Source: Psococerastis gibbosa (Eukaryota; Arthropoda; Insecta; Psocodea; Psocidae). From it: DNA of 64,000 bases. Where the stretch lies: NCBI GenBank assembly GCA_963971405.1, contig OZ020485.1, positions 43,769,469 through 43,833,468 of the forward strand. The letters run 5' to 3'. Under the pieces are notes generated by a model. The model ran no database searches and was not told where the DNA came from. It saw nothing but the letters and a program-made list of their open reading frames with translations. Made by a program: the position numbers and the translations under genes. Below, in pieces: positions 34,201 to 64,000 of this stretch; positions within the stretch are counted from its first letter, which is position 1; the number at the start of each line of letters is the position of its first letter.

Positions 34201-36232
34201 TGGTAGCAGACATTCAAGACTTAGGCGGGGATTCCACCGACCTCGCATTGCAGAATGCAATGACATTGACGGAAATTAGAATTTTTCTTTTTATAGAAAT
34301 CTATTAAAATGTTTGTGCTTAACATATCCCATGACGCCATTTTTTAATTTTAGTTTGTGATTTTACTCTATGATCATTGATCAATTTTAACTATGGCATA
34401 GAGGGAAACAAACATTTCATTTGCATTCTGCCATGCGAGGTCGGTGGAAACCCCGCCTAAGTCTTGAATGTCTGCTACCACGTCACCGTATTTGTTTTTA
34501 GCCCTAGCCGGTCGGTGGAAACCCCGCTTAACAACACTGCCACTTTGTAGCCCTTTACTAGACGATTCCGACGATACCAATAACTCAATATCGCAAACAA
34601 TTGGAACTGGAACTTTTTGTTACCCTCACCCTCACATACAGTATGTATTTACTTACATTAGCTAGATAGATTGATGATTCGTGTATTTATTAAAAATGCA
34701 ATGCATTGGAAATTTTAAAACCTGTGCCCCCTGTGTGAGTGTGGCACATTTAAGAAGCCAATGCTTAACTACTTGCCTCCTCTATCCTTATCGAGTATTG
34801 GAAGTCTTCACTTCAATACCGTTTGCGTTACGTTGGTATTGTCTGGGTAGTGAAGCTCTGTTTGAATACAAAGGAACACATTTTTTTTTTTTTTTTAAAC
34901 TTGTCTTATTAATTTTACGGTTTATGGTTTTAGCTTTACAAAGTGCATGTGGTTAGGAATGGGAAAATAACTAGAAATAGGTTGGATATAATTAACTGGG
35001 ACTGGTTGTTATAGGATGGAAGCTGTGGAAAAGAGCTCAATGCTGATGACGAAAGCCATGAGGGAAAAGGAAGAGATGAGGGAGCTGATGAATTACCGGT
35101 ATTGTCTGATTCGAGTGAGATTTCCTGATGGGATTTACCTTCAGGTAACCGAAAGCCCTAAGCCATTTTTTAAATCTTGAATGAATGAATGAATAAACGA
35201 CTTTATTGCAATACAAATGGCGAACAATAAGACAACAAAGTATTTTTTTCATGTTAACCATAACCATTGAATATATAACACTAGTGTTATATATTCAATG
35301 CCATAACTTAATAACAATATACATAGTAAAATATAACTTAAATTATCGTATATGGAATATAAAAAGGGAGAATGAAGGTAAAAAAGGAGGGGGTATAGGA
35401 GGGGGGAAGGGGGGTCCATTGTTTGTACTACTACGATGCTAGGTAAGAGGATCTTGTACTTTTTTTAAAAGTTAAATTTGTAATTTTATAAATTTAACAT
35501 TGTAGTAACTACGATTTTATTATGGGTTAATTGTAAGAGTGGGCCGAAAGATCCAAAATTCGCCCATATGGAAAATACAGACAAGTTTTTTTTTCTTTCA
35601 TTCTAAAGTATTGGAAGCGTTTGAGGAAAAGCTTGGAAAGTGACATGTTTCAATTTTGAGCTAAGAGTATGAAAAAATGTAAATTTGCAGTATGAAGAAA
35701 GGGCATATCTCACTTTCAAATGATATTTCGACAAAAAGTGACTAAGTTCTTTACCTAAAACTTGTCGGACTGAAAAAATTACGCGTATAGATTTGTGTTA
35801 TGTCCAGTGTTGAACAGGAACTGATCTCTAAGGTACAAACAGTTTCATCTCAGTGATGTGTAACTCCGCACATTTTGGGGACTTAAGTCCCTATAAAATC
35901 ACCTTAGGCCAAATTACACCTAATGACCAGTGCTGTTCCGCTGAAACTTATAAACCAAAATTTTCAAAAATACTTCTTTTGCATTGCAGGGAACGTTCGG
36001 TGCGTATGAACAGTTCAAGGCTGTGGCAGAATTTCTCGCAGAAAATTTAAATAATCCGGATGATTTCGTTCTCATTGGACCTGCTGGAGAGAAGATAGAC
36101 AAAGCCGAAGAAAAAACACTTATAGATTTAAGGCTTGTTCCTTCTTCAGTGCTAAAAATCCAGATTGAAGGCGAGAATCACCTACTACCGGAAGTACTTA
36201 TTTTAGTGGAACAAATGAAGGTTGACCTATAA
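31207..36232 (+). CDS. UBXN6: UBX domain protein 6 (UBXD1), p97/VCP cofactor, complete, 6 exons
   Basis: Cofactor of the AAA ATPase p97/VCP in endolysosomal and ER-linked protein handling. Exons are 31207-31433, 32197-32485, 32722-32889, 33515-33732, 35015-35144 and 35990-36232; phases agree and total 424 aa (human 441). The N-terminus (IKKFFNKKKLDAKF, then AGSGHKL) matches the p97-binding VIM region. A PUB domain lies at roughly residues 140-245, including EEKYRKIRKSNKVF. A UBX domain covers roughly 325-410, including IRVRFPDGIYLQGTF and LRLVPSSVLKIQ. Two adjacent ATGs at 31207 and 31210 could both start translation. The stop codon of a candidate upstream ORF (31204-31206) touches the first ATG. 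Intron 4 carries two palindromic MITEs, one starting 8 bases after the splice donor; intron 1 carries a SINE. Identification is very secure. Confidence 0.95.
31535..31738 (+). repeat. tRNA-derived SINE family A
   Basis: Forward copy with head CATGTAGACTAGTGGTACAG, then GGTTTGAGTCCC, and tail CTCCGCTAGGTTGAC. It is in UBXN6 intron 1. Confidence 0.75.
33740..33877. mobile_element. TWA palindromic MITE, copy 3, at a splice donor
   Basis: Foldback flanked by TTA on both sides. Its left end starts at intron position +8 of UBXN6 intron 4 (the donor GTAATTA supplies the flanking TTA). The arms carry ACCTCGCATTTGATACTGAG and GTGGTAGCAGACAT. Confidence 0.85.
34153..34527. mobile_element. TWA palindromic MITE, copy 4 (composite)
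   Basis: Outer foldback with CCGACCGGCTAGGGCTA arms and an inner foldback (GGCGGGGATTCCACC ... CCCCGCC) in its centre between AAGACTTA and TAAGTCTT. The core contains CATATCCCATGACGCCA. It is in UBXN6 intron 4. Confidence 0.83.
35265..35300. repeat. Perfect 36-bp palindrome
   Basis: CATTGAATATATAACACT followed directly by its exact complement. The same half-sequence occurs in inverted orientation at 13149-13170 and 17490-17511 in LTA4H intron 9. It is in UBXN6 intron 5 and looks like two element ends joined together. Confidence 0.75.
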
Positions 36233-36305
36233 ACTTACCTCTATTACTAATGTGGCAATTAATGTTACAATTGGCAATTGATCTATTTGATATTGCAATT
36301 TACTG

Positions 36306-36311
36306 AATAAA
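36306..36311 (+). terminator. Polyadenylation signal of UBXN6
   Basis: A canonical AATAAA about 75 bases after the UBXN6 stop codon, in the expected place for 3' end formation. Confidence 0.7.

Positions 36312-64000
<27,689 letters not shown>

Overview
The window is animal (metazoan) nuclear DNA: AT-rich, with intron-split genes whose joined exons encode well-known conserved proteins, and introns packed with degenerate transposons, SINEs and foldback MITEs. The species cannot be named from sequence. The proteins are clearly animal but well diverged from the human ones, and the repeats suggest an aquatic invertebrate. A very tight gene junction at 31.2 kb would suit a lineage with operons, such as tunicates, but that is only a guess.

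Four conserved genes can be rebuilt exon by exon with matching splice sites and reading phases. (1) MRPL13 (mitochondrial ribosomal protein uL13m), + strand, 8091-10787, 3 exons, 178 aa. (2) LTA4H (leukotriene A4 hydrolase / M1 aminopeptidase), - strand, 12667-27299, 10 exons, 612 aa, convergent with MRPL13. (3) UBXN6 (UBXD1, p97/VCP cofactor), + strand, 31207-36232, 6 exons, 424 aa. (4) Membralin (TMEM259), + strand, from 40522 and running off the right edge; eight exons are visible, ending at 62555. A weaker candidate, a small membrane protein in three exons (29650-31206), ends in a stop codon that directly abuts the UBXN6 ATG.

Layout: 1-8 kb has no conserved gene. It holds dispersed repeats and a pair of nested inverted repeats (about 3.6-7.7 kb) enclosing a broken C2H2 zinc-finger exon. 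8-10.8 kb is MRPL13, whose first intron carries an RNase H retrotransposon tail and whose second carries a tRNA-like foldback. 11-12.2 kb holds LINE remnants and a hAT-type MITE. 12.7-27.3 kb is LTA4H; its 5.7-kb last intron is almost all repeats. 27.7-29.4 kb is a 5'-truncated, frameshifted non-LTR reverse transcriptase. 31.2-36.3 kb is UBXN6. 36.3-40.5 kb is intergenic. 40.5-64 kb is membralin, whose introns (one is 10.3 kb) hold a decayed mariner-like transposon, SINEs, TTAA-flanked foldbacks and many foldback MITEs.

The most striking feature is a family of at least 15 palindromic elements. Their ends read GGCG...CGCC, they lie between TTA or TAA trinucleotides (TWA, as in PIF/Harbinger insertions), and most share an internal GTGGTAGCAGACAT block and its complement. 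All lie in introns of LTA4H, UBXN6 or membralin. Several are composites with one foldback sitting in the exact centre of another. The four main genes are housekeeping or metabolic (mitochondrial translation, peptide/lipid-epoxide hydrolysis, p97-linked protein handling, ER membrane) and do not form one pathway.
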